DNA of 64,000 nt from Collimonas sp. PA-H2 (GCF_002564105.1 NZ_PDBX01000001.1:3782001-3846000), one strand, 5' to 3'; counted from the first letter of the stretch, positions 44,470-53,874 are shown. Translations and numbers: made by a program. Notes: a model not told the origin generated them from the sequence alone.

Positions 44470-45378
44470 ATGAGTTTCGACGGACGCCTGGTCGGCGGCA
44501 TGGCGGTGTTGTCGGCAGTGGTAGACGGCGGCAGCTTTGTGCAAGCCGCCGAAAGCCTGGACATGACGCCTTCCGGCGTCAGCCGCGCTATTGCCCGGCT
44601 GGAAAAGCGGCTGGGCATCCGTCTGTTCGACCGTACTACGCGCTCGGTCACGCTGACCGATGAAGGACGGCGCCTGTATCAAGAGATCGCGCCCTTGCTG
44701 GCCAGCCTGGAGCAGGCTGCCGATGGCGCCGCCGGCAGTGCCAGGGCAGTGCGCGGACGCTTGCGGGTAAATATCGATCCGTATTTTTCCCGCCTGATTC
44801 TCGGCCCGGCGCTGGACCAGTTCATGAGCAGCTACCCCGAATTGCAACTGGACCTGTTCACCAGTAACCAGCTGGGCGATCTGGTGGCTGACGGCGTCGA
44901 CCTGGCCTTGCGTTTCGGCCATCCGGCCTCGTCCTCGCTGGTCGCCAGGAAACTGCTGGAAACCCGTGTCGTGACGGTTGCGGCGCCGGCCTACCTGCAG
45001 CGGCACGGACGGCCGCAGACGCCGGCCGAACTGGACAGCGGCCAGCACGCCCGCATCGAATTCCGCGATCCCGAAACGGGCCGGCCGTTTGCCTGGGAAT
45101 TCCATCGTGGCGCCGAACGCATCACACTCGCCAGCAAAGGCCGGCTCACCGTCAACGACGCCGGTACCCTGTATAGCGTGTGCGAGGCCGGGCATGCGAT
45201 CGCCCAGGTGTTTGAACTCGGGGTTGAACGCGTCTTGCAGGAGGGCCGGCTGGTCGAGCTGTTCCCAGACTGGCGCGACGAACTGTTCCCGCTGTATGCC
45301 TTGTATCCCTCGCGCCATCTGCCGCCTGCCAAGGTAAGCGCCTTCCTGGAGTTTGTGAGCGCCTTGTGCCGCTCTTGA
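44470..45378 (+). CDS. LysR-type regulator divergent from the NmrA-like gene
   Basis: 302 residues; the N-terminal part reads MAVLSAVVDGGSFVQAAESLDMTPSGVSRAIARLEKRLGIRLFDRTTRSVTLT. It resembles the CrgA/YafC group. The start codons of the two divergent genes are 111 bp apart. Effector unknown. Confidence 0.9.
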   Translation: MSFDGRLVGGMAVLSAVVDGGSFVQAAESLDMTPSGVSRAIARLEKRLGIRLFDRTTRSVTLTDEGRRLYQEIAPLLASLEQAADGAAGSARAVRGRLRVNIDPYFSRLILGPALDQFMSSYPELQLDLFTSNQLGDLVADGVDLALRFGHPASSSLVARKLLETRVVTVAAPAYLQRHGRPQTPAELDSGQHARIEFRDPETGRPFAWEFHRGAERITLASKGRLTVNDAGTLYSVCEAGHAIAQVFELGVERVLQEGRLVELFPDWRDELFPLYALYPSRHLPPAKVSAFLEFVSALCRS

Positions 45379-45513
45379 GCGGCTAGGGGCGACAGTTGCC
45401 AGACATGCAGCAGAGAATCGCGGGCGCCACGCCAATAATGGCTGCCGCCGTGCTGTATGGCGCTTGTGCTGGGTTATCATGCGTTGTCTTCGTCAACTAT
45501 CAATTACTCCGCC

Positions 45514-46569
45514 ATGAACACTCTTTCTTCTCCGTCACCCGCAAGAGGCCTGTCGTTCTGGTGGAAGCCCGCCTTGTTCGTACTGGTAGCCGTGATCGGC
45601 CTGTACTACGTCAAGTGGTCGCCTTACTACCTGAAATCTTTCATCGCCGCCGACAAGCACAGCATCGGCGCCTCGATCCTCAACGACAGCCCGGGCGAAC
45701 CGGTCAGCGCAGCCTTGAGCTACGCCAAGGTGTATTTCCTGGCGATCTGGAAAGCCGCGGTGCTGGGTGTGATCCTGGGCTCCCTGCTGCAAGTGCTGAT
45801 TCCGCGCGACTGGCTGCTGCGCATGTTCGGCGGCAGCAGTTTCAGCTCCGCCTTGCGCGGTGGCCTGTTCGCCTTGCCGGGCATGATGTGCACCTGCTGC
45901 GCCGCTCCGGTAGTAGCAGGCATGCGCCGCCAGCAGGTTTCGGTGGGCGCGGCGCTGGCCTTCTGGATCGCCAATCCGGTATTGAATCCGGCGACGCTGG
46001 TATTCATGGGTTTCGTGCTGGGCTGGGGCTTCGTCGCCTTGCGCCTGGTGGCAGGCATCGCACTGGTGCTGGGCGTCGCAATGATCGCCCAGCGCATTTC
46101 GCGGCCGGAGCAAATGCCTGAGGCAACCCTGGCAGCGGTGGCTGAAGCCAGCGCTCCTGACCAGAAAGATTTCATGACGCGCTGGGCGCGCAGTCTGTGG
46201 CAGCTGTTCTGGAGCACCATCCCGGTGTACGTGCTGGCAGTACTGGTGCTGGGCGCGGCGCGGGTCTGGCTGTTCCCGCACGTCGACGGCGCCATGGGCA
46301 ACGGCTTGCTGTGGCTGCTGCCGATGGCGATTGTCGGCATGCTGTTCATGATCCCGACCGCCGCCGAGATTCCTATCGTGCAGACCATGCTGTCGCTCGG
46401 CATGGGCATGGCGCCCGCGGTGGCGCTCTTGATGACGCTGCCGAGCGTCAGCCTGCCTTCGCTGCTGATGCTGCGCAAGGATTTTGACGGCAAGGTGCTG
46501 GTGGTGGTGGGCTTGCTGACGGTGCTGGTGGGTGTGGTCAGTGGGTTGGTGGGTGCGTCGCTGCTTTAA
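45514..46569 (+). CDS. DUF318/ArsP-like permease
   Basis: 351 residues with about eight to nine membrane helices. GMMCTCCAAPVVAGMRRQQVSVGAALAFWIANPVLNPATL is the cysteine motif and Asn-Pro signature of PF03773 permeases, which include ArsP exporters of organoarsenicals and other transition-metal-linked permeases. The chosen Met follows a short open frame that overlaps noncoding DNA. No arsenic regulator is adjacent, so the substrate is uncertain. Confidence 0.87.
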   Translation: MNTLSSPSPARGLSFWWKPALFVLVAVIGLYYVKWSPYYLKSFIAADKHSIGASILNDSPGEPVSAALSYAKVYFLAIWKAAVLGVILGSLLQVLIPRDWLLRMFGGSSFSSALRGGLFALPGMMCTCCAAPVVAGMRRQQVSVGAALAFWIANPVLNPATLVFMGFVLGWGFVALRLVAGIALVLGVAMIAQRISRPEQMPEATLAAVAEASAPDQKDFMTRWARSLWQLFWSTIPVYVLAVLVLGAARVWLFPHVDGAMGNGLLWLLPMAIVGMLFMIPTAAEIPIVQTMLSLGMGMAPAVALLMTLPSVSLPSLLMLRKDFDGKVLVVVGLLTVLVGVVSGLVGASLL

Positions 46570-46665
46570 TCCGCCGTATTCATTTATCTTCGGCGCCAGG
46601 CTCGATCGTCAGGATGATTTAGCGTTGGCAGATCCCGATAATCCTGGCGCACTGGGATTTTCGTC

Positions 46666-47451
46666 ATGTCGGGGAGTAGCGTGTTGAAGCAAGAAGGCGT
46701 TGATGAACTTGGCTATATCCTGACTGTGGGTCATCAGCCGATACAGCCAGCGTTCCAGGTTCTGGTCGCGGATGTGTTGTCAGCACTGAGCTCGCAATTC
46801 GAGAATTTGATCCATAGCATCTATCTGTACGGCAGCGTTGCCCGTGGCGATGCAGCCGTGAGCCGTTCCGATCTTGATCTGACGTTGGTATTGCTTCGAG
46901 CAGCAGCGCCAGATGAAAGCAAGCAGCTGGAATCGATCCGCAGCGCGCTGCAGGCGGCACATCCCGAGGTCGTCAAAATCGATTTCGATATCGGAATCCT
47001 GGCGGACGTCACCGCTGCTGACAGCGTGAACAGCTGGGGCTTCTGGCTCAAGCATCATTGCCGCTGCCTTTGGGGTAATGACCTGGCGACCGGGTTCGAT
47101 CCGTTCAAGCCGTCGAAGGCAATCGCATTGGCTGTCAATCGTGATTTGCATGATGCCATGGATAGCTACGCCAAGCGAATCGAGACGGCTTCCAATCGCA
47201 CAGAGATTCAGCTCCTGAAAAGAGCGGCAGCGCGAAAGCTGATTCGGGCTACTAATATTTTGCGATCGGACGACGATCTATCTTGGCCCCAAAGCCTGGA
47301 CAATTATGCAGACTCGTTTCTGAGACTGTATCCGGCTATGGCAGATTCTATAAATTATTTTCTGTCCGCAGCGAGCGGTGCGCATGACATTTCGGACGAT
47401 TTCGTCATGCGCTTGCGCTCGTTTACGAATTGGCTGCGAATGCAGCATTGA
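46666..47451 (+). CDS. Nucleotidyltransferase domain protein
   Basis: 261 residues. LYGSVARGDAAVSRSDLDLTLVL has the GSxxRGD...SDxDL signature of the Pol-beta nucleotidyltransferase fold, followed by KIDFDIGILADV supplying a further Asp. The C-terminal half is helical, rich in charged residues, resembling the substrate-binding part of aminoglycoside nucleotidyltransferases or MNT-like antitoxins. No clear partner (HEPN) gene is adjacent. Function unassigned. Confidence 0.82.
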   Translation: MSGSSVLKQEGVDELGYILTVGHQPIQPAFQVLVADVLSALSSQFENLIHSIYLYGSVARGDAAVSRSDLDLTLVLLRAAAPDESKQLESIRSALQAAHPEVVKIDFDIGILADVTAADSVNSWGFWLKHHCRCLWGNDLATGFDPFKPSKAIALAVNRDLHDAMDSYAKRIETASNRTEIQLLKRAAARKLIRATNILRSDDDLSWPQSLDNYADSFLRLYPAMADSINYFLSAASGAHDISDDFVMRLRSFTNWLRMQH

Positions 47452-47580
47452 CGCAGGTCGCCTGGAATCGGTTGAGTTCATAAAGGCTGCTATCCGATTG
47501 CGGTTGTGTAAAGATGGAAGATTTTTTATTATTGAGAATTTCATAAAACAGGACAAGCCATCATCCTGAGAATCGATGTT

Positions 47581-47678
47581 GTAGGGTGGGCACTCCGTGC
47601 CCACGCGGTGCCGTGGGCATTCATGTTCCGAGCTTCGCGCCCCGTCGCGTCCGCGTGGGCACGGAGTGCCCACCCTAC
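47581..47678. repeat. Palindromic repeat with GTAGGGTGGGCACTCC ends, copy 2 (98 bp)
   Basis: The same 26-bp inverted arms as the copy at 38.1 kb (47581-47606 and 47653-47678), exact in this copy too, with a shorter related middle. The remaining bases on either side of it, between the nucleotidyltransferase and the next gene, show nothing else. Confidence 0.88.
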
Positions 47679-47728
47679 GGGAGATTTGTCGTCATTTAAG
47701 AAAGTATCAATAGATACGAATAAACACC

Positions 47729-48073
47729 ATGTCAGACCGACCCGAACTTCTCGATTACCTAGTTTTTTTTGAATCTGAACCAGAGATTCTCTATCCGGGA
47801 ACGGGATGGTATTGCGGTTCGAAATTCGTATCGAACCGTGGTGACGATCATATCGTCGCCGTCGTTGCGCCCGATGAGGGAGAATTTGCGTTCCAGTGGT
47901 GGCAGAATGATCTTCTTCGTGCAGATTTTAATATAGCCAAGGTGATTGAATGGAATCTGGAATGCAGCTCCAAAAGAGAAATTTTATTTCTCAAATTTGG
48001 GCAAGATGGCAACGGATTTTTCTCATTGCAATTAAAACCTACCATTAGTGTTTCATGGATTTCTCCATGGTGA
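47729..48073 (+). CDS. Small protein of unknown function, possibly immunity-like
   Basis: 114 residues, soluble, acidic, aromatic-rich: TGWYCGSKFVSNRGDDHIVAVVAPDEGEFAFQWWQNDLL and ILFLKFGQDGNGFFSLQLKP. No signal or membrane segment. AT-richer than the surrounding genome. The size, acidity and position beside another small acidic gene recall orphan immunity proteins, but no toxin is present. I do not recognise the family. Confidence 0.65.
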   Translation: MSDRPELLDYLVFFESEPEILYPGTGWYCGSKFVSNRGDDHIVAVVAPDEGEFAFQWWQNDLLRADFNIAKVIEWNLECSSKREILFLKFGQDGNGFFSLQLKPTISVSWISPW

Positions 48074-48131
48074 TAGGCTCAAAAATCGCAGATGTACTCT
48101 ATGTAGAACTAGATTCCTGAAGCTGGTAGCG

Positions 48132-48497
48132 ATGGAGTGGAAACCTATATCGCAAGGCCAATTGCGGGAAAAATTGAATGAAGCCCGCACCAGAATGTGC
48201 CCGTCTCAAGAACATCTGTGGAACGCCATCAAAATAATTCCCGAGAAATGGTCGCAGCATCCATATGGCGATGTTGGAGGCGGTTTTTGGGCAGTGGCAG
48301 TATTTGGTGAATTTGTGGTTTGGTATAACGATATTGAAGATGGATTCAATCGTTCACTCTACAAGACGCATGGCGTCATTGAAGATTACAGATGCAATCA
48401 AGATGAACTGGAACGGATCGTCCAGCAGATATTAAGCATGATCGAGAACGGTTACGATCAGGGGTCTTATATAGGTCCACCTACGGCTATGGGATGA
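48132..48497 (+). CDS. Small protein of unknown function, possibly immunity-like
   Basis: 121 residues, soluble. GGGFWAVAVFGEFVVWYNDIEDGFNRSLYKTHGVIEDYRCNQDELERIVQQIL is a compact alpha/beta pattern recurrent in hypothetical proteins of proteobacteria. The start is the ATG encoding MEWKP rather than an earlier one within the spacer. It lies 58 nt after the previous small gene and 7 nt before the next, so these may be one transcript. Function unknown. Confidence 0.65.
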   Translation: MEWKPISQGQLREKLNEARTRMCPSQEHLWNAIKIIPEKWSQHPYGDVGGGFWAVAVFGEFVVWYNDIEDGFNRSLYKTHGVIEDYRCNQDELERIVQQILSMIENGYDQGSYIGPPTAMG

Positions 48498-48504
48498 TTT
48501 TTTC

Positions 48505-49116
48505 ATGCAGAAAATGACTGATAGAAAACACGCTTTTCTTCTTACACTGCTATTCGGAGTATTCGCTGCTGCTCAGGCTGCATCCCTGCCAAAAAACATA
48601 GCCGGACAAATCCCCGCTGGCTACGCCGTGCTTTCCTTCAAGAGCGGAGAGCTGAACGACGACAAGCTGGAAGACTTCCTGGTCGCCATACACAAGACCG
48701 ACGAAAAGACTATCGCCGATAAGACCGGCAAAGCGCCGCGCCGTCCGCTCTTGTTGTTTGTCCAGAATACCGACGGCACATACACTTTAGCCAGGCGCAA
48801 CGACCACGTCATTTTTGCCATCGATGAAGGCGGCCAGTGCGATCCGTTTGAAGACGGCGAGGAGGGGCTGGCGATCAAGAATCATTACTTCACTATACAA
48901 AACAGCGTCGCCTGCGGCGCCCATTGGACCGATTACATTACTTTCCGCTACGAGCCAAAAATGCAGGACTGGATTTTCCACAAGCGCGTCAGCGAAAGCT
49001 GGGTCATGAACAACAGCAACGATCCGAATGCTGACGCATTGATTCTGGGAAACCGGCGGCTTGAAAGCGGTAAGGGAAAGCTGCCCGTGCCGTTTGAAAA
49101 ATACAGCGCCGATTAA
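48505..49116 (+). CDS. Secreted protein of unknown function
   Basis: 203 residues with a signal peptide (HAFLLTLLFGVFAAAQAA, cleavage after AQA near residue 26). The mature part contains SGELNDDKLEDFLVAIHKTDE and a conserved-looking IKNHYFTIQNSVACGAHWTDYITFRYEP block. It looks periplasmic. It follows the two small genes. Family not recognised. Confidence 0.72.
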   Translation: MQKMTDRKHAFLLTLLFGVFAAAQAASLPKNIAGQIPAGYAVLSFKSGELNDDKLEDFLVAIHKTDEKTIADKTGKAPRRPLLLFVQNTDGTYTLARRNDHVIFAIDEGGQCDPFEDGEEGLAIKNHYFTIQNSVACGAHWTDYITFRYEPKMQDWIFHKRVSESWVMNNSNDPNADALILGNRRLESGKGKLPVPFEKYSAD

Positions 49117-49133
49117 AGCGCCGGCATAGCGTC

Positions 49134-50414
49134 TCAAGCTGCCTGGCAAACCATCGTCGCTTGAACTGGCTTTGGAAAGAACGGCAGAGCAATCATAGCC
49201 AGCACGCTGCCCAGCAGCCACACGCCCGACCAGCTGGCTAGCGCCAGGATGTGGGGAAGCGCCAGCGGCGTCAGGAAGCACATCACGAACACGCTGGTGT
49301 TCGCCATGCCGAGTGCGGTGCCTGCATTGCGGGCGCCGGCGATGGTCGCCAGTTCGGTATAAGCCACGCCGTGCCAGGCCGATACGCTGACGCCGGTAAT
49401 CACCAGCATCACGAGCAGCAGCGTCCCCGTCAACGGTGTAACTGCGGGCAGCTGGCCGGCAAACGTCACCAGCGCGGCAAGTGCTGCAAAGGCGACCGCA
49501 ACCGAGATGGTGCAGAAGCGCAGGTACTCGCGGCGATTGCGGTTGCGGTCGGTCCAGCGGCCGCTCCAGACCCGCATGATCATGGCGCCGCCTTGCAATG
49601 CAGCCATGGCGGCAGTGATGGCAGCGATGCCGGCGTGGCCGAAATCGTGCAGGAATACCGTGCCGAAGGACAGTATCGCAAACTGCGGTGCGCACAGGAT
49701 GCCGATGGCGACGACGATGCTCCACAGCTGGCGGTCCTTTAGCGGCGCCGGTCCGGCGACCGCTGCTTTGGCAGCCTGGCCTGATGCTTTGTCTGCCGGC
49801 GCGGCGGCAGGTTCGTGCAGCCACAGCCAAGTGAAGAACAGGGTGACGAGGCAGAACAGGGCGAGTACGCCGTACACGGCGGCAAAGCCGAGATGGGCCG
49901 CCAGCACCGGCAGGATCAGGGCGCCGGCGGCGCCGCCCAGCGGTACCGCGGTCTGCCGAATGCTCATGGCCATGCCGCGTTCGCTTTCACCGAACCAGGT
50001 CATCACGGCGCGGCCGCTGGAGCCGTTGACGCTGCCACCCAGCAGGCCAACCAGCAACAGCCCGCCGGCCAGCAATGGCAGGGCCGGTATGTGCCCGGCG
50101 ACAGGCGCAACGAACAAGGCCATCAGCGCCAGCGCCGCGGCGGTAGCGGCGAGGCCGGTCAGCAGCACCGGGCGATCGCCCCAGCGGTCGGTCAGCAGAC
50201 CCCAGGGCAATTCGCTGATAGCAATGCCCAGGCCCATCAGGCCTAGTACGAGGCCCAACTCTGAATTGCTTAAATGATAACTTGAGCGAATCAGCACTGC
50301 GGTAATCGGAATACCGCTGAAAGCGGCTGAGAAACTGGCGTTGGCCGCTACGCCGACGCCCAGCACTTTCCAGCGATGGCGGCGGTCATTGGTGAAATCT
50401 GCAGAGTGGGACAT
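49134..50414 (-). CDS. MFS transporter
   Basis: 426 residues, twelve helices. ELGLVLGLMGLGIAISELPWGLLTDRWGDRPVLLTGL is the loop 2-3 region and GSVNGSSGRAVMTWFGESERGMAMSIRQTAVPLGGAAG resembles the oxalate/nitrate or cyanate-type permeases of the OFA/NNP neighbourhood, but the substrate is unknown. AGGAGA precedes the ATG. Divergent LysR gene upstream with a 9-bp palindrome in the gap, so probably regulated by it. Confidence 0.85.
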   Translation of the reverse strand: MSHSADFTNDRRHRWKVLGVGVAANASFSAAFSGIPITAVLIRSSYHLSNSELGLVLGLMGLGIAISELPWGLLTDRWGDRPVLLTGLAATAAALALMALFVAPVAGHIPALPLLAGGLLLVGLLGGSVNGSSGRAVMTWFGESERGMAMSIRQTAVPLGGAAGALILPVLAAHLGFAAVYGVLALFCLVTLFFTWLWLHEPAAAPADKASGQAAKAAVAGPAPLKDRQLWSIVVAIGILCAPQFAILSFGTVFLHDFGHAGIAAITAAMAALQGGAMIMRVWSGRWTDRNRNRREYLRFCTISVAVAFAALAALVTFAGQLPAVTPLTGTLLLVMLVITGVSVSAWHGVAYTELATIAGARNAGTALGMANTSVFVMCFLTPLALPHILALASWSGVWLLGSVLAMIALPFFPKPVQATMVCQAA

Positions 50415-50494
50415 CGAAATTCTCCTGTGATATATGGGCTGGCAAGAATCAAGGGCGGGTAGAAAGAAACGCACTTGTTTTAACTGCTTGCAGC

Positions 50495-50517
50495 AAGTAT
50501 CGCTTTGCGCGATACTT
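50495..50517. promoter_or_regulatory. Candidate LysR operator
   Basis: AAGTATCGC and GCGATACTT are exact 9-bp inverted repeats 5 nt apart in the 155-bp gap between the divergent MFS and LysR genes. Confidence 0.55.
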
Positions 50518-50569
50518 TTGAATATCAGATAGTTTTGAATCGATTGTTTTGAAAAACAGGACGATTAAT

Positions 50570-51496
50570 ATGCGACAAATCAGCTTTGACCTCGATGTGC
50601 TGCGCACCTTCACCACCGGCATCGACCTCGGCAGTTTCGCCAAGGCGGCCGATCGGCTGGGGCGTTCCACCTCGGCGGTGAGCGCCCAGCTGAAAAAACT
50701 GGAAGAGCAAGCCGGCGCGCCGATTTTCCGCAAGGCCGGGCGCGGCCTGGCGCTGACCGAGGCCGGCCAGACCTTGCTCGGCTATGCGCGGCGCTTGCTG
50801 GAACTGAATGACGAAACCGCCAGCGCGGTGCGCGGGGTCGAGCTGGAAGGCGAGGTCAGGCTGGGCTTGCAGGAAGACTTCGGCGAGGCGCTGTTGTCGT
50901 CGGTGCTGGGGCGCTTCATGCGCGCTCATCCCAAGGTCAGGATCGAGGTCTGCGTCGCCCGCAGCAGCGACTTGCGCGAGCGCGTGACAATGGGCCGTAT
51001 CGATCTCGCCTTGCTATGGGAGAGCGCCGCGCCGGCTTTGAATGGCGAGCGGGTCGCCGATCTGCCTTTGTGCTGGATCGGTCCGGCGCACCCCAGCGCC
51101 AGCTGGAACCTGCCGGCCGAGGAACAGGAGCTGGCCGCCGCGGCCGGCGCGCCGGTTTCACTGGTGCTGCTGGATGCCCCTTGCCTGCTGCGCGACCTGG
51201 CCTCGAATGCGCTCGATGCCGCCGGAATCAGCTGGCGCCACGCCTTCACCAGCGCCAGCCTGTCGGCCCTGTGGGCGGCTTCGGCGGCCGGGCTAGGCCT
51301 TACCGTGCGGACGCCGATCGGCATGCCGGCCAGCCTGCGCATCCTCGATCCACAGGAGGCCGGCCTGCCGCGCTTGCCGTCGATAGGTTTGTCGCTCTAT
51401 CGCGCGCAGACAATCGCCGGGCCGGCGGTGAACCGCCTGGAGGAATTGCTGCTGCAGGCGGTGCAGGAAGCGGTCAAGCGGGTCGCCGCGGCGTAG
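50570..51496 (+). CDS. LysR-type regulator divergent from the MFS gene
   Basis: 308 residues; HTH in LDVLRTFTTGIDLGSFAKAADRLGRSTSAVSAQLKKLEEQAGAPIFRKAGRGLALTEAG. The last 23 nt overlap the convergent acetyltransferase gene. Likely regulates the divergent MFS gene. Confidence 0.9.
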   Translation: MRQISFDLDVLRTFTTGIDLGSFAKAADRLGRSTSAVSAQLKKLEEQAGAPIFRKAGRGLALTEAGQTLLGYARRLLELNDETASAVRGVELEGEVRLGLQEDFGEALLSSVLGRFMRAHPKVRIEVCVARSSDLRERVTMGRIDLALLWESAAPALNGERVADLPLCWIGPAHPSASWNLPAEEQELAAAAGAPVSLVLLDAPCLLRDLASNALDAAGISWRHAFTSASLSALWAASAAGLGLTVRTPIGMPASLRILDPQEAGLPRLPSIGLSLYRAQTIAGPAVNRLEELLLQAVQEAVKRVAAA

Positions 51497-52025
51497 TGCT
51501 GTTCACTGGCGGCGCCGGCGCAAACCAGGCCATCATCAGGTCGGTCAGATAGCTGCCGTCCGCCAGCTTGATGCGTTTTTCAAAACGGCCTTCGAGCACG
51601 AAGCCGAATTTTTCATACAGGCGCCGCGCCGCCGTGTTTTGTTCGCGCACCCGCAGTTCGATTCTTTCTATGTGCGGCCGCTGTTGCGCCCATTGCAGCA
51701 ACGCTTGCATCAGTGCGCTGCCGACTCCCTGCCCATCCGAACCGCTATGCACCACCATGCTGCCAAGCGTGAAGACATGCGCCAGCGATACGCGCGGCGC
51801 CACCGGTTCGAGCACGGCATGACCGACTATCACGCCGTCTTTTTCCGCCACCAGATAGCAGCCGACAGCAGCCAATGCGCGGATTTTCTCGGCATAGACG
51901 CTTGCTTTCAATTCATCCGGGTGCGAAACCAGCCGGCCCGGTGTCTCGGCAATCCGCCGCTCTGCGGCGCATAGAATGGCGGCGTCGGTTTCATGCGCTG
52001 GGCGGATATGGTATTTCCTGTGCAT
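51474..52025 (-). CDS. GNAT family N-acetyltransferase
   Basis: 183 residues: YHIRPAHETDAAILCAAERRIAETPG at the N-terminus, then LGSMVVHSGSDGQGVGSALMQALLQWA, the acetyl-CoA loop QGVGSA, and IERIELRVREQNTAARRLYEKFGFVLEGR. This resembles phosphinothricin- or peptide-type acetyltransferases. Overlaps the LysR gene by 23 nt at the 3' end. Substrate unknown. Confidence 0.88.
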   Translation of the reverse strand: MHRKYHIRPAHETDAAILCAAERRIAETPGRLVSHPDELKASVYAEKIRALAAVGCYLVAEKDGVIVGHAVLEPVAPRVSLAHVFTLGSMVVHSGSDGQGVGSALMQALLQWAQQRPHIERIELRVREQNTAARRLYEKFGFVLEGRFEKRIKLADGSYLTDLMMAWFAPAPPVNSTTPRRPA

Positions 52026-52048
52026 GTGCCTTACTTTCCACTGTGCGT

Positions 52049-52768
52049 CTATCTAGCGGTGGCGGCAGCCGCCAGCATACGTTCATCGATATCGAGCTGT
52101 GCCTTCAAGCCGGCCCATCCCTTCGGCGTGACCTGGATCGCGCGCGATGATTTTGTCCGCCGCAGCCAGCCGGCGTCACACAAGGCGCTCATCAGCTGCA
52201 CTCCCAGCGGCCCGGCCAGATGATGGCTGCGTTCGGTCCAGTCCAGGCATTGCCGCGCAAGGCCGTTGCGGGTCGGCTTGAGTGCGTCGATATCAACCCC
52301 GATCACGGTAAACCAGGCATGGCCGGCGGCCGACAGCTCGAACTGTTTGTCCGCGCTTGCTGCGATAAAGCGGCGCTGCTGCAAGGCCTGCGTCACGGCC
52401 ACGCCCAGCTGTCCCGCCAGGTGGTCGTAGCAGCAGCGGGCGAAGCGCAGATCGCGTGCGGCCCGATTCAAGGGTTTGCGCCTGACGGCGTCGACGGAAC
52501 TGATGGCGGCAAGATGTTCAAGTGCAGCAGCCACATGCGGATCGCTCAGGCGATAGTAGCGATGGCGGCCTTGCTGCTCGCAGCTGAGCAAGCCGCCATA
52601 CAGCAGCTTGGCCAGGTGGGCGCTGGCGGTTTGCGCGGTCACGCCGGCGGCATGCGCCAGCTCGCCGGCCGGCAGTGCGCTGCCGTCGAACAAGGCCATC
52701 AGCATGGCGGCGCGCGCCGGCTCGGCAATCAGGAAAGCGACGGACGAAATATTCGGTTGTGGTGACAC
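52049..52768 (-). CDS. ArsR-family helix-turn-helix regulator
   Basis: About 239 residues, with a winged HTH in SVAFLIAEPARAAMLMALFDGSALPAGELAHAAGVTAQTASAHLAKLLYGGLLSCEQQGRHRYYRLSD and a C-terminal domain. GTG is the likely start with GGAGG at seven nt; a TTG 30 nt upstream is less likely. Longer than a basic ArsR, it belongs to the class with an extra domain of unknown function. Neighbour AraC-GyrI gene lies upstream on the same strand. Confidence 0.83.
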   Translation of the reverse strand: MSPQPNISSVAFLIAEPARAAMLMALFDGSALPAGELAHAAGVTAQTASAHLAKLLYGGLLSCEQQGRHRYYRLSDPHVAAALEHLAAISSVDAVRRKPLNRAARDLRFARCCYDHLAGQLGVAVTQALQQRRFIAASADKQFELSAAGHAWFTVIGVDIDALKPTRNGLARQCLDWTERSHHLAGPLGVQLMSALCDAGWLRRTKSSRAIQVTPKGWAGLKAQLDIDERMLAAAATAR

Positions 52769-52886
52769 GGGCGGACCTCCTGCACAGGCTTGCAGCAATT
52801 ACGAATTGCCTGGATAGCAGTATAGGCCCGAAAGCCGGCCACATGTTTCGTCGTGCGACGAAACGTGCGGCCGGTCCAGCGCTGGT

Positions 52887-53855
52887 TCAGAGCGACACCA
52901 CGGGAATGCAGATATCGCATTCGAAGGTGCAGGTTGCCGCGTCGTAAGCGGCGTCTGTCGGGTAGTACTCGAAGCAGGGGCGGGCATCGAGCTGCATGCC
53001 GCTGGCTGGCAGCCAGTCGCGCAACAGGCCGGTCCAGCTGTCACCGATATCGCGGCCGGTGCCGCGGTAGCGCGTCATGGCATAGCTGCCGCCGGGGATG
53101 ACGGTGGTGAAGCAGGGGCCGCTGGCGACAAAACCGGCTGGCACTTCGACACAGGCATCGTAGCGGCATTTGTCGGCGCTGGTGATGCCGGGATCATCGT
53201 GGCTGATGCCGTAACGCGGCTTACCGAACAGGTTGTTGGTTGCCATCCAGGGGCTGACTACCTTGTCCCAGAATTCCGAGATCGGCTGGCCGTAGGGGCC
53301 GATGTAGCGCAGGTAGGCGATCTTGACTTCGGGTCGTTGAATCACTTGGACTTTCATGGGAATCTCCATAACGGGTTGTCGGGAGTTCTCATGATCGGCC
53401 ATGTCATCGTCGTTTTCCTGATCCTGCTTGCGATGCAGCTGACCAGGATTGCTTTTCTGCGCCTCGTCCTGCCTGCGTATCGCCTCAAGCTGGCTTGCCC
53501 AGCGGCCGGCCTGCCCCTGGCGCCACTCGGTGGCGGTGCAGCCGAAGCGGCCCTTGAATGCGCGCGCAAACGCTTCCGCCGAACCGAAGCCCACCGACAA
53601 GGCAATATCCAGCACAGGTACTCCCGGCTGGGCGATCAGCCGCAATGCGGCTACTTCAAGCCGGCGCCGGCGCAGGTAGTCGCCGAAGGTCTCGCCCATC
53701 CAGGCGGCGAACAGGCGGTGGAAATGAAATGCAGAGAAGTGTGCAACTTCGGCCAGCATGCTCAGTTCCAGGACCTGGTCCAGGTGCTGGTCGATATGCT
53801 CCTGCACCTTGTGCATGCGCCTTGCATAAATGGCCTGGTTTTCTTGCGAGCCCAT
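52887..53855 (-). CDS. AraC family regulator with GyrI-like (effector-binding) domain
   Basis: 322 residues. The N-terminal AraC HTH (VLELSMLAEVAHFSAFHFHRLFAAWMGETFGDYLRRRRLEVAALRLI...DIALSVGFGSAEAFARAFKGRFG) is joined by a charged linker to a GyrI-like domain starting VKVQVIQRPEVKIAYLRYIGPYGQPI. Proteins of this kind sense small hydrophobic compounds, as in Rob. It lies 19 nt upstream of no obvious partner; the LysE gene is next on the same strand. Confidence 0.88.
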   Translation of the reverse strand: MGSQENQAIYARRMHKVQEHIDQHLDQVLELSMLAEVAHFSAFHFHRLFAAWMGETFGDYLRRRRLEVAALRLIAQPGVPVLDIALSVGFGSAEAFARAFKGRFGCTATEWRQGQAGRWASQLEAIRRQDEAQKSNPGQLHRKQDQENDDDMADHENSRQPVMEIPMKVQVIQRPEVKIAYLRYIGPYGQPISEFWDKVVSPWMATNNLFGKPRYGISHDDPGITSADKCRYDACVEVPAGFVASGPCFTTVIPGGSYAMTRYRGTGRDIGDSWTGLLRDWLPASGMQLDARPCFEYYPTDAAYDAATCTFECDICIPVVSL

Positions 53856-53874
53856 GGTCTGTGCCGCCTGTCTG

